A stretch of 18,457 nt of DNA, taken from NCBI GenBank assembly GCA_020631575.1, contig JAHDGX010000017.1, positions 2,177-20,633 of the forward strand. The letters run 5' to 3'. The notes below the pieces were generated by a model. It made no database searches and had not been told where the DNA came from. It saw nothing but the letters and a program-made list of their open reading frames with translations. The stretch's first letter is position 1; each line of letters begins with the position of its first letter. Positions 1 through 9,236 of this stretch are shown one piece after another. This DNA comes from Candidatus Altimarinota bacterium. GTDB taxonomy: Bacteria; Patescibacteriota; Gracilibacteria; BD1-5; UBA6164. A program made the translations under genes and the position numbers.

Positions 1-337
1 TGTAGCTATATTTTTCTGAGCTTGTAAGAGCGAGCTCTCTCACGAGCCTTGTAGTATCATGCTTGTTTTCCTCACTTTTAGAAAGCAGCAGAAGTGTCAT
101 GTATATAGTAAATATAATTGCTCCATATACGAGTACGTCAGCCCCTCTCGGGATTCAAAATACCCTTCACAATCCATCAAGCACTGTTGGAAAAAATGTA
201 AACACGAGTAAACCTGATCCTATCATGAGAAAGACAAAGAAATGCAGCGCATTAAACTTCTCTTTTCTTGCTACATCAAGCGCAAGGAAAAATATAATAA
301 ATCCAGATATGATAAAAAACAGCTCGAGTAAATTCAC
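1..337 (-). CDS. DUF2304 family membrane protein, C-terminus cut off by the window edge
   Basis: The visible 112 residues begin at a GTG (337-335) just after an AGGG that may serve as a close Shine-Dalgarno. An ATT three codons upstream is the only alternative before an in-frame TAA. The protein opens with a hydrophobic helix (about residues 2-19), then a short basic loop, a second helix (about 28-45), the segment LDGLGRVFGIPRGADVL, a third helix (about 66-83), and a charged tail that ends in VRELAL before the edge. This layout (three helices, a W/L-D-x-L-A/G-R-x-x-G-I motif in the second loop, a heptad-like C-terminal tail) is that of the DUF2304 family. Members of that family often sit beside polyprenyl-phosphate glycosyltransferases, but no such neighbour is visible here. 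Two glycines in the central motif are encoded by UGA. The exact function is unknown. Confidence 0.8.
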
Positions 338-364
338 TTCCCTAATTTATAAATTATTTTCTAG

Positions 365-392
365 AGTATAGTATATAAAACATTGAAGTAAA
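365..392 (-). promoter_or_regulatory. Putative promoter of the DUF2304 gene
   Basis: On the minus strand TTTACT (392-387) and TATACT (370-365) are separated by 16 bases, placing transcription start near 358, about 20 bases before the GTG start. It overlaps head-on with the promoter of the Nudix gene. Prediction by eye only. Confidence 0.45.
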
Positions 393-410
393 GAGTATTA
401 TTTATATACT
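383..410 (+). promoter_or_regulatory. Putative promoter of the Nudix gene
   Basis: TTGAAG (383-388) and TATACT (405-410) lie 16 bases apart, giving a start near 417 and a leader of about 14 bases without a Shine-Dalgarno. The -10 box lies in the right arm of an inverted repeat, GAGTAT (393-398) and ATACTC (406-411), which could be an operator. A second TATAAT at 422-427 lies only 3 bases before the ATG. Confidence 0.45.
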
Positions 411-430
411 CAGTTTATTAGTATAATTAT

Positions 431-865
431 ATGCGTCATATGAAATCATCATACGAGGGAGTACAAGATTGCTTTTATAGAGTTTCTGCAAAGGCTTTTA
501 TAAGAGATGAAAATTGAAAATTTCTAATATGCCTGAGTGATGACGGATATTGGGATATTCCTTGAGGAGGGATCGACCACTGAGAAGATATACATGAAGC
601 TTTGAGAAGAGAAATCATGGAAGAAATGTGAATTCCTACAAAATCGATTTCAGCTCAGCCAATATATGTTTACATGACAGAGAGTACCATGACTCGGCTC
701 CCTATTTGTTGTCTTAATTACAACGTGATAATTGAGCACTATAACTTTATACCAAGTGATGAGTGTAGGGAAATACAATTTGTAACAGCTCAGGAGGCAA
801 AAAATTATAAACTGTATACCCCGAATCATCAAGTTATGAAGGAAATAGAAAAATCAGAAGCTTAA
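431..865 (+). CDS. Nudix hydrolase
   Basis: This 144-residue protein is a single Nudix domain, a fold that hydrolyses nucleoside diphosphates linked to another moiety. The box GX5EX7REUXEEXGU is complete: a glycine-rich start in PGGGIDHGE, then REIMEEMGI around residue 62. Three glycines in or beside the box (PGGG, HGE, MGI) are UGA codons, so the enzyme is readable only under code 25. The N-terminal half carries the usual first strands (FIRDENGKFLICLS). Substrate specificity cannot be told from the sequence. The start chosen is the first ATG (431). An in-frame ATG nine bases later (440) is equally possible because no ribosome-binding site is visible. The stop overlaps that of recG by four bases inside a shared terminator palindrome. 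Confidence 0.9.
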
Positions 866-876
866 GCTTCTGATTT
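851..876. terminator. Bidirectional terminator shared by the Nudix gene and recG
   Basis: A perfect 13-base-pair inverted repeat (851-863 with 864-876) is followed by T(8) on the plus strand and by five T on the minus strand. It carries the last codons and the stop codons of both convergent genes, which overlap as TTAA at 862-865. Confidence 0.85.
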
Positions 877-2922
877 TTTTTCTTCAAACATTTCTTCGAT
901 ATCTTCTCGTATTTGGGATACAAGAGTAAGATCAGATATATCTGCTATTTTGAGATCTGGGATCCCTGATTGTCTGACTCAGTATACTTCCCCTGGTCCT
1001 CTAATTTCAAGATCTATTTCCGAAAGTTCAAAACCATCATTTGTTCGCTCCATGGCTTTCAGTCTATCTGTAGGTTGGCCTGATGTTGGAAAAAGATAAC
1101 AGTATGATTGGTGAGATCACCTCCCGACTCTTCCTCTAATCTGATGGAGAGAAGATAAACCAAATCTTTCAGCTCACTCGATACACATTATCGTTGCATT
1201 TGGCACATCAACTCAAACCTCGATAACCGTGGTACTGGAGAGTATTTGGATTTTATTTTCTACAAACTCTTGCATGATAGACTTTTTTTCAGCTGCTTTC
1301 ATCTTCCCATGAATGAGTCATACTTTAAATGGAGCGTAGATAGACTGAAGAGTCTCATAGGTATTGACGGCATTTGCTAAATCTATTTTTTCAGATTCTT
1401 CTACCAGTGGAGACACCCAGAATACTTGTCTTCCCTGCTCTATTTGATTTCGCACGAAAAGCTCTATTTCTTGTCTTTGTGAGTCATTTTTTGCGACTTT
1501 GGTATGAATCTCTTTTCTTCCCTTTGGATATTCTCTGATAATTGATAAATCCTGATCTCCATAAAGCGTGAGAGCGAGTGTCCTCGGGATAGGGGTAGCT
1601 GTCATATTAAGATTATGCGGAATAGCTCACGAGAGATTTCAGAGTCCTCACTCAAGCACTCCCCTCTGATGTACCCCAAATCTATGCTGTTCATCTATAA
1701 TCACAAAACCGAGATTTGCAAAAAAGACATCCTCTTGCACTAAAGCGTGAGTCCCGATAATCACATCTACGTTTCATGCTTTGAGATCAGCTTTGATACT
1801 CTTTTTATCTGCTCCTTTTGTACTTCAAACAAGCAGATGCGAAGTGAGTCCAAACTCTATAAGCATATTCTGCGTACTTTCAAAGTGCTGCCTAGCAAGT
1901 ATCTCTGTTGGAGCCATGATGGCTACTTGGATTTTATCTCCTGATTTCTCACTCATTTTAATAGCATGAATCGTCGCAATAAGACTCACAATCGTCTTAC
2001 CAGTACCTACATCTCACTCAAGCAATCGCTGCATAGAGTGATTTTTCTCCATATCCTTGAGTACTTGAAATAGAGCTACTTTTTGTCATCAAGTAAGCTC
2101 AAACGGGATATGTGTGAATATTTCCTTTATATACTCAGCATCTAGAGGGATAGCTGGAGATTTTCACTCTGACTCATCAAAACGTTTATATTTCTCCGAG
2201 ATTGCTCAATAATTAATCTGGTAGAGCTCTTCATAAGCAAGTCTGATCTTTGCAGCCTCCAGATCATGAGAATTCTTAGGAAAATGTACTTTGTGAAATG
2301 CCTCTTTTCGAGACATAAACTTATATTTTTTTATGAGGTGTTCTGGGAGATTTTCTGGTATTTCAGAAATATATTTTTCGAGATTTCACATTTTTGACTC
2401 TATCCATCTTCCAGGAATATATTGAGCGTCACTATAAATTGGAACGATTCCTCCTGATATTTTTGTGAGATCTGTTTCAGGCTCTGGGGAGGTAAAACTT
2501 ACCTTTCCATAGTTGTATTTCACCTTTCCAGAAAGAAGTATTTTCTTGCCAGTATACACCTTGAGTTGTGAGGCTAAATATTTTCTATTAAACCATACAG
2601 CTTCCGCAAGAAAGCCATTTTTATCCTCTACTATTGCTTTTGTGAGAAGTTTATTTCCTGATGTTCTCGTCGTCTCGAGACTTACAAGCGTCACTAAAAT
2701 AGTATTTTTCTCTTTGAGATTAATCAGTGAAAAAGTATCTAAAACCTGCGTCCTATCCTCATAATCACGCGGAAAAAATCGCAGCATATCTCAAACAGTC
2801 GAAATACCCCCTTTTTCAAGAGCTTTGATATAATTATCCGTTGTCCGTAGGAGCGATTTTGTAAGTTTAGTTTTGAGCATAGCCTCATTATATAAAAAGA
2901 TAGACTTTTGCAAAGCTTGCAT
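862..2922 (-). CDS. recG: ATP-dependent DNA helicase RecG
   Basis: RecG remodels stalled replication forks and Holliday junctions. The 686 residues match the usual family length. The N-terminal region holds GISTVGDMLRFFPRDYEDRT, typical of the start of the wedge domain, followed by an OB-fold stretch. The helicase core shows Walker A GDVGTGKT (about 303-310), the RecG-type DEQHRFG box (D410) and MTATPIPRTLALTLYGD (from residue 440). Many UGA codons read as glycine, including the one just before DVGTGKT. The start ATG (2922-2920) gives MQALQKSI; an in-frame ATG 14 codons further in is an alternative, and no Shine-Dalgarno supports either. The gene is transcribed away from rsmG and converges on the Nudix gene, sharing its terminator. 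The protein ends in KSEA, as does its neighbour. Confidence 0.96.
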
Positions 2923-2944
2923 TTTACATATTTTTTCATACTAT
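2917..2944 (+). promoter_or_regulatory. Putative promoter of rsmG-tsaC
   Basis: TTGCAT (2917-2922) and TACTAT (2939-2944) are 16 bases apart, with a start expected near 2951 and a short leader without Shine-Dalgarno. The -35 box overlaps the recG start codon, so the two divergent genes share a 45-base spacer. Confidence 0.4.
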
Positions 2945-2967
2945 CAGCCAGTATTTTTTAGCGTACC

Positions 2968-3657
2968 ATGATGCAAAAACTTTTAGATAAATATGAGCTT
3001 GAACTCTCACCAGAAGAGCTCCAGAAATTTGAGACATTTCTTGAGATTTTTATGGAGACCAATTCTCAGATTAACCTGTCTGCAATTCGTGATGCTGACG
3101 GGATAGTCGAAAAGCATTTTATTGACTCTCTGATGCTCGCTATATTTATGGATGTAGAATGAAAAGTGGCAGACATGGGGACTGGTTGATGATTTCCTGG
3201 GATTCCTCTGGCAATTACTCATCCTGATGCTGATTTTACTCTGATAGATTCAGTTGGAAAAAAACTCAAATGTATAGATAATTTCTGTGAAAAACTTGAA
3301 CTTGATAACGTAGATACGCTTAATGGAAGGGCTGAAGAAATAGGGAAAAATATCGAGTATAGAGAACAGTTTGATCTTGTGGTTTCAAGAGCCACAGCAT
3401 ACTTCCCTACTCTTCTAGAATACGTCATACCACTCCTTAAAGTATGATGAGTATTTGCAGCCTATAAGCTTGATGACAAAGAAGAACTCAAGTCAGCAAA
3501 AAAGGCTCTCTCAAGACTCTGAGCAAAAATCATGAAAGTAAAAAACTATACTCTTGCTGACCAAAATAGAACTATCGTCTTCATAGAAAAAATAGCAAAG
3601 ACTCACCCGAAATATCCAAGAAAAGTTGGAATACCTCTTAAAGAACCAATTAAATAA
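2968..3657 (+). CDS. rsmG: 16S rRNA (guanine-N7) methyltransferase RsmG (GidB)
   Basis: RsmG methylates N7 of a guanine in the 530 loop of 16S rRNA using S-adenosylmethionine; loss of it is linked to low-level streptomycin resistance in model bacteria. The 229-residue length fits the family. The helical N-terminus contains NLSAIRDADGIVEKHFIDSL, the usual NLT/S-I-R-E-x-x-x-KH-x-DSL motif. The SAM-binding motif I is VADMGTGGGFPGIPLAI (GTGGGF near residues 71-76), in which two consecutive UGA codons encode glycines 74-75. LIDSVGKKLKCIDNF and GRAEEIG follow as motifs II and III, then VVSRATAYFPTLLEY. Two adjacent ATG codons (2968, 2971) are equally good starts. It is translationally close to tsaC, whose ATG lies one base after its stop. 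Confidence 0.96.
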
Positions 3658-3658
3658 T

Positions 3659-4219
3659 ATGATATACATACTCCCTACTGATACATGCTACGGCATCTGA
3701 TGTGCATTTGATGACAAAAAAAATTACGATAAAATCTATAAGATTAAAAAGCGCTCATATGATAAACCTCTCGCTATTATGGTGAAAAACTTTCAGTGGC
3801 TCAGAGAAAATACTGACCTCACAGATGAGCAAGTAGATTTCTGCGAGCGATATGAAAAGCCTTTTACCGTACTGACATGATCTCGAAACATAGAGCTCTT
3901 TTTAGAGTACAGCGATGATAACGAGGATTATTTCATCAATAAAGATGTATACAAGCAAATTGCGTTCAGAGTCGCTCACAATGACATGCAAGAATCTCTT
4001 ATTAACTCAGTAGGACCAATATGGCTTACCTCTGCAAACCTTGCTGGAGCTGGTGAGACCTATGATATTGCAAAGATAGAAAAAGACTTTGAGTACTATA
4101 TCGAAAAATGAGTAGTCGAAGTTTTATGAAGCTTCCCTCTAGATCCATCTGTCCCAGCTTCTGATATATTTGGCTTTGTTGATGATAGCTTGGAAGTAGA
4201 GTACTTGAGAAAGGGTTAA
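3659..4219 (+). CDS. tsaC: Sua5/YciO/YrdC-family protein, probable threonylcarbamoyl-AMP synthase
   Basis: This 186-residue protein has the YrdC domain that makes threonylcarbamoyl-AMP from threonine, bicarbonate and ATP, the first step of t6A37 formation in ANN-decoding tRNAs. Landmarks are the opening ILPTDTCYGIGCAF, then IYKIKKRSYDKPLAIMV (the K-x-R...KPL signature of the substrate tunnel), a central IAFRVAHN, and LTSANLAGAGETYD (the TSAN-x-S/A-G motif). Length matches TsaC rather than the longer Sua5, which carries an extra C-terminal domain. YciO paralogues share the fold, so the exact role is likely but not certain. It begins one base after rsmG and so belongs to that operon. Its stop overlaps the stop of the convergent gene by TTAA at 4216-4219. 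Confidence 0.88.
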
Positions 4220-4830
4220 GTCGGTGTGCCATTAGGATACAAACCGTACTTTAAAAGTATTTCTTCCATATAAGGAACTGACACATATAAATCAACCATA
4301 TTCACAGCGTATACAGCCCAATTTACTATATCCCCACTATTTTTTAACTTATAGAGTGTAAATAGCTCTGCAACTGCATCGTCTTGCATCGTAATTCATG
4401 ACGTCCTATAAATTTCTTGTATTACTGGGATTATGAAAGCTTGAAACTTAGGATCCCCCTCTATACTATCCGCAATTGTAGTATCTCATTCTAACATTTC
4501 TACCAAATTTTCTCGTGAGTAATACAGAGAAAAATTACTCGTAGAATTTTCATCCTCACAGCTGATACTTATTCCTCCATCTACATCTGTAAATGGAGTA
4601 CATCATGTCATGATATTAATTTCTTGTCAGTGAGTTAGGTTTGGAGTTCATGAAGTAAGCACGCATGTCACAAACTTCAGTACATTATTTCTTGTTGGAA
4701 TAATATATTTTAATCCATCAAAAGTAAGATTAAGTCTGTTTCAAATCCCAAATACCCTTCAAAAATATTCTTCTGAATCAAAGTCATCTGGGAGATGGGA
4801 TCATATATCTGAATTCATCGAATTTCACAT
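4216..4830 (-). CDS. Unrecognised 204-residue protein
   Basis: I do not recognise this protein. Read with UGA as glycine it runs without interruption from ATG (4830-4828, Met-Gly-Asn-Ser-Met) to TAA; under the standard code it would have about nine internal stops. It has no signal peptide or membrane helix. The N-terminal third is acidic and glycine-rich (SHLPDDFDSEEYFGRVFGIG), the middle has several Cys-containing strands (FVTCVLTSG, MTGCTPFTDVDGG, ISISCEDEN), and the last 100 residues look helical (VEMLEGDTTIADSIEGD, DDAVAELFTLYKLKNSG, VNWAVYAVNMVDLYV). It has its own promoter-like sequence and is separated by a terminator from the large minus-strand gene behind it, so it is probably its own unit. 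Being next to the putative wall-active proteins hints at a link but does not prove one. Confidence 0.8.
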
Positions 4831-4863
4831 ACTTTCAAAAAATATTTTACATGTTTAGAATAA

Positions 4864-4892
4864 ATAGTCTACTTATATTTTATTTTTGTCAA
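4864..4892 (-). promoter_or_regulatory. Putative promoter of the 204-residue protein gene
   Basis: A consensus TTGACA (4892-4887) lies 17 bases before GACTAT (4869-4864) on the minus strand, predicting a start near 4857 and a leader of about 27 bases without Shine-Dalgarno. It lies immediately past the terminator at 4895-4925, which fits an independent transcription unit. Confidence 0.5.
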
Positions 4893-4894
4893 AC

Positions 4895-4925
4895 AAAACC
4901 CCTCTCAATTTTTGAGAGGGGTTTT
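4895..4925. terminator. Strong intrinsic terminator
   Basis: AAAACCCCTCTCAA (4895-4908) pairs perfectly with TTGAGAGGGGTTTT (4912-4925) around a 3-base loop, with T-rich flanks on both sides. On the minus strand it ends the 971-residue gene, whose stop is 7 bases upstream. It is the most GC-rich hairpin in the window. Confidence 0.9.
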
Positions 4926-4931
4926 AATCTA

Positions 4932-7847
4932 TTATTTAAAGTATGCCGCTCACCAAAATCTTCTTGGTGGGTCTTTTGATTCCATCATTGCCATGTAGTC
5001 TTCTGCCTTGATTGGCGCTCTTGTATCTGAGTATCATGGTGTTGAGTAATATGGATCCAACACATACCATTGTCATCCTGATTCATATGCTGCTACTCTA
5101 TGACCATATTGTGCGTATCTTTCACTTGCATCCATATAAAAATCTGCAACTTTCGCATCACTTCATGGAGCTGGTGGAAATGCTGTGATTCTCTCTGAAG
5201 GATACATTTCAAATGAAGCTTTTGCCGAAGCTCATCTATTAACAGAAGAGAGTCAAAACTCTTGTAGGTTTTGTCTTGCTACCATAGAACATTGAGGAGT
5301 TGTATACCCACTTGGAGTAGGTACTGACCTAGTTCATGCTGGAACTGAATTTAGTCCCTGTTCATATATATTTGGTATTTCAGATGATGCTAAAGTATTA
5401 AGCATTGCGAGTGCATCTGCTCTTTCAGGTATGTACCTGGAAGCAACTCCTGCTGGCCAGATTCTTTCTCTCTTATCGTAAAGAGCATTAATAAGTGTAG
5501 CCTCTGAATCTTTATCTCCTGGAACAACTCCTGATGTATTTATTATCTCTAATAATCATCTATGTCATGGACCATGTTGCACCCCTATACTCCATATAAC
5601 ATTTTGCATTGCCATAGAGAAGTTTTCTTTCCCATTCACTGTAATTCTACGCATCATTGGATCGTAGTTATTTTCTTTTATATGTTCATGTTCCATGCGT
5701 TGAAACTCTTCATGACCATATTGTTGAACTGCAGCCATCCAACCTGCTCTCCCGTCCGCAATACCATGCTTTTGTATAAAACTCCTATGAACTCAAACTT
5801 CTGAATTCATCTGATATGTCCCATATGATGGTCAATGTCAATTATCATCTGGGTTATAAGCAACAGGTCATTGAGAACTACTCTCAAATCTAGCACTCAG
5901 ACTTCATAATTCAACACTTCCTCTATATGCTCAAATTACTTCTCAATTCGTAAGAGGAGAACCGGAAGCTCAAGTTTCTGATCACTCTGGTTTTTCTTCC
6001 CAAAGCTTTGTGTCAGGATTATATTCAAAATTTCTTCCATCAAACATATTCAAGATGAGAGCAAGAAATGCTCCTGCAAGACCTCAAGGCAGCTTACTAG
6101 TATCAAAATTTCCACCTGGATTTCATGACATGATTGCTTGCGCAACAGCTCGTTCCTGTGCACTTGCCTGGGCAAATCAATCCAACCTTTCATTTACTGC
6201 TCTACTAATAGCTTCATCAACATGAGTATTAGTCTCTCTTCTGTTTCAAATCTTAATAATTGAACCATCTTGCATAGGATATACTTCATTACTTGAAGTA
6301 TAGTACCCTGCTCATTGCGATCCATCTTGCTTGAAAGTAAGGACTTCACCATCCACCTCTATAGTCTCAGAGTTAAAATCCATAAACGCAAAGTCCATTT
6401 GATGAGCCAGTTCTCTATTTCATGAAAAGTTTACTATATATGATGCTTCTTCTCTGAGTCAACCACCATTAGCTACATCTGGATTAAATTGCTCTCCATT
6501 TGGAGTTGTAAGAAATAAAACTCTCAAATCAGCTCAAGCTTCCTTAAGAAGTTTAATTTGGTCCATTTTAAGATCTTCAAAGTTTGGTAATCGACTAGAT
6601 TGTGGTTCAACTGACTCATCTCATGTTGCAATAGATTCTCAGATGGCTGTTAAACTACCATCCTCGTTCAACACCATATTCTTATATCCCTCATGTGTAG
6701 TCTCTAGTCTTTTCTCTCCGACAGTTTCTCATGATTCAAGCTCCGTCATATCTCTCTCAATAATACCAAGACTTCTATTGAGTCGTTCGTATCATTCTGT
6801 AGCAACATTTAATGCTTCTCCGCGTTCCTGCACTTCTAATCATTCTGCAACATTAATCTCACTATAGGCATCGATTATAGCCTCTAGACTATAACCAAAC
6901 TGATGTCATTCAGGAGTTTCGCTTTCAAAAGCCTGAACTTTTTCATGTTCTCTATATTCTGAGAGTGGCTTTCACTCATCTGGTTCTCAAAGGATGTTTT
7001 CAAAAAATACCTTCCTAAAAGCTGCTTTCTCGGCTTCCATGCCTTCAATCATTTCTGGAATTTGTTCCTGGGTATACCTGGTTTCTTGAGCATCAATATT
7101 AAATTGAGTTATTTCTGCCTCTATTTCAGCATCAATAAGTGTAAATGATTCTAATATTTTTGTGTTTTGATTCGTCAAAAAAGTAATTTGTTCATCAATA
7201 GTAGTTCCTTCAACAGGGGCAACAACAAGTTCTCTAGATTCGTCGATACGGGATATAACTTGCTGTGATAAAGTCATACCATGTGGTAAATCATTTTGCT
7301 TTTCGTTTAGTATTCAACCATATGATTCCCTCTGAGTTGTTAAATCAGTTAATTCTCATTTCTGAGTATCAATATTTCTACTAACATCATATGCTTGAAT
7401 CAGTTCTCTATCTATATCTCATCATTCAACTGCTTTATCTACCGTTCACTCTAGATCTCATATACTTTGTTCGATAATATCTTCTATTTCATGTCCTCTT
7501 TCAGATAGAGTCTTTAATTCCTCAAATCTACCAGTATATAGTTCAAGGAGTCTCTGAAAATCATCATCCTCTTCACTAAGTCATGGATATTCTCAAGCTT
7601 TTACTTTTTCTAAAAAAGATCCTAGTATTGTTGTATAGGTACTTACGAGTTTTGAGTCATTATCTATAGCATCTAGCTCCTCGTTGAGTTCTTGAAAAGC
7701 CAAATTCTCAGGAGTATCAACATCATTTCTTGCAATGTGTTGGTCAATAATATCATCTGTTCATCATGTTGGTCCATCCGTAGGATTCGCATCATAATTT
7801 ATTACTCAAGCTAGAAACTGTTTTCTTATTTGTTCAAGAAAATACAT
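4932..7847 (-). CDS. Large multidomain protein with lysozyme-like and papain-like regions
   Basis: A 971-residue protein, continuous only with UGA as glycine. Residues 1-12 (MYFLEQIRKQFL) nearly repeat the start of the next upstream gene. Residues about 40-600 are acidic and helical with coiled-coil character. Around 653-680 lies RFESSSQGP...GPSYGTYQM, and about 70 residues on, QNVIWSIGVQHGPGHRG (W752). This combination, a Glu in FES/YES (E655), a GxSYGxYQ turn and a WSxxVQxGP motif, resembles lysozyme-like domains of phage and secretion-system wall hydrolases; that is family recall, not a search. The last 120 residues hold C853 (QCSMVAR), H916 (YGHRVAAYE) and D931 (YVLDPYY), in the order and spacing of a papain-like Cys-His-Asp triad. 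Likely a secreted or delivered peptidoglycan-active enzyme. No classical signal peptide and no Shine-Dalgarno are visible. Confidence 0.85.
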
Positions 7848-7863
7848 AATATATGTATAAAAA

Positions 7864-7889
7864 AATAATATCCATTATAGGATATCATT
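7864..7889 (-). terminator. Intrinsic terminator after the 401-residue gene
   Basis: On the minus strand AATGATATCC pairs with GGATATTATT (one G-U pair) around a 6-base loop and is followed by a T(7) run. It lies 20 bases past the stop at 7909. Stem GC content is low, so termination may be partial and the 971-residue gene may be partly read through from here. Confidence 0.6.
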
Positions 7890-7908
7890 TTTTCAAATTT
7901 GTTGCAAA

Positions 7909-9114
7909 TTAAGCCATGTTTCTATCAGATCAGCCTCTGTTAAATACTATGATAGCTCAAACTGGTGGAGTTCCTCATCTATTAGGTGGTCTTCCAGCTT
8001 CTAAATCCTCAGGCATAGTCCATCATTGAATTTCTTTTCTAATAGGAGCCACAGATACACTGTCAGACTGATTTCATCCCAACATCTGTCCATTTCCAGC
8101 GTAAAATGCAACGTGTCATTTTCCTGTTTCTCATATAAATGCTTTTGATGAAAGTGTTGGATTTATATTATATCCTGCCTCTTTCAGAACATAACTTACA
8201 AAACCTGCACACCATGGGGTTTCTCTTGCATTTCTCATTATTCCCATAAGAAATTTTTCAGCTTGAGATTCCATTCTTCATGTTTGAGCATTTCTGACCA
8301 TTCTATTCTCATCTATTCACCTATGAGACATTGCTCTCGCTATTACATTCCTATCTCACACTACATCAACTCAACCAAACGCACCTCATTCTGCTCAGAT
8401 TCAAGGCTGTTCTCAATTAAGAGCTGATTCAATTGCATCTATAAATCCTCATAATAATCCTGCTCTACGCTCTAGATTTTGCCTTTCTTGAGATCACTCT
8501 GGTAGTGATACAATTTGTGAATTAATAGCATCTAACTCTCCTTGAACCTCTGTCCTTGATCACTCTAACATTTCAGGAGTTGATTCTTCTATTCATTCGT
8601 CTATTTCTCATCTTTCCAGGCCGTCAATTCAAGCGGTTCTCATAAATTCTTCCATACCTAATTCTTCTATTAACTCTACAACTGCTGGATCATCCATTCA
8701 TATCTCTCATTGCTCAAGTCTTCCTAAAAGAGCTACTTCCTCTGGTGAACTCACTCTTTCTCACATGTCATATTCATCCCTAGGACCATTTCACAATGGA
8801 GCAGGAGCTCATTGAGATAACTCAACACCTGATAAATCATATCAATCGGTCGATGGAGCTTCTCACTCTACAGATGATCAAAAAGTTAGAGGAGCACTTG
8901 GAGTAGTAAGTCATCTAGCCTCTTCTGTTGCAACTTGTGCATCTACTGCTCATGTAGTTTCTCTTGCATGAATTAATGCTTCTCAGGGACTTACTTCTGC
9001 TTGAGGAGTCTCTGATTCTTGCTGAGGAGTTACTTCAGCTGCATTTTCTGGTCACCCCACTCACAATGTAAGAGTAAGTAAAAACTGCGCTCTTATTTGT
9101 TTTAAAAAGTACAT
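7909..9114 (-). CDS. CHAP/NlpC-like cysteine peptidase protein (TIGR02594-like)
   Basis: A 401-residue protein with about 45 UGA-encoded glycines. It starts MYFLKQIRAQFL, close to the beginning of the downstream 971-residue protein. Residues about 20-290 are low-complexity and acidic (Pro/Glu/Gly/Thr, then helices such as EEVALLGRLEQGE). The C-terminal 110 residues hold a cysteine peptidase core: ETPWCAGFVSYVLKEAG (C302), KGHVAFYAGN (H334) and MLGGNQSDSVSVAP (N348). These are the hallmark motifs of TIGR02594/CHAP-type amidases that cut peptidoglycan peptides. The order is odd: PPVGAIIVFNRGG, which in relatives precedes the His motif, here comes last (381-395). There is no clear signal peptide, though residues 11-20 are hydrophobic. 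A terminator lies just after it. The probable role is cell-wall cleavage; target and export route are unknown. Confidence 0.85.
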
Positions 9115-9236
9115 AGTGTATATGTAAATAATTAATATCTCTCTAAAAATAACATACTTTAAAAAACTGTGCAAATATATGGTAGTTTCTATGAAAATAA
9201 ATATACTCTACATATATACGGTTTTAATTTTTTCTT

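Noticed and set aside
63..371. Plus-strand frame of 102 codons
   Set aside because: It is antisense to the DUF2304 gene, whose helices and family motif are clear on the minus strand.
422..427. TATAAT as the -10 box of the Nudix gene
   Set aside because: It is only 3 bases before the first ATG and lacks a -35 box; the pair at 383-410 fits better, though a second start from here at the ATG at 440 is not excluded.
862..2922. recG as a pseudogene broken by many stops
   Set aside because: All interruptions are UGA and each restores a glycine; no UAA or UAG interrupts the frame and no frameshift is needed over 686 codons.
5000..9000. Many short repeats of TCA/CTC on the plus strand, considered as a repeat array or CRISPR
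   Set aside because: They are UGA and GAG codons of the two large minus-strand genes; there is no regular unit or spacing.
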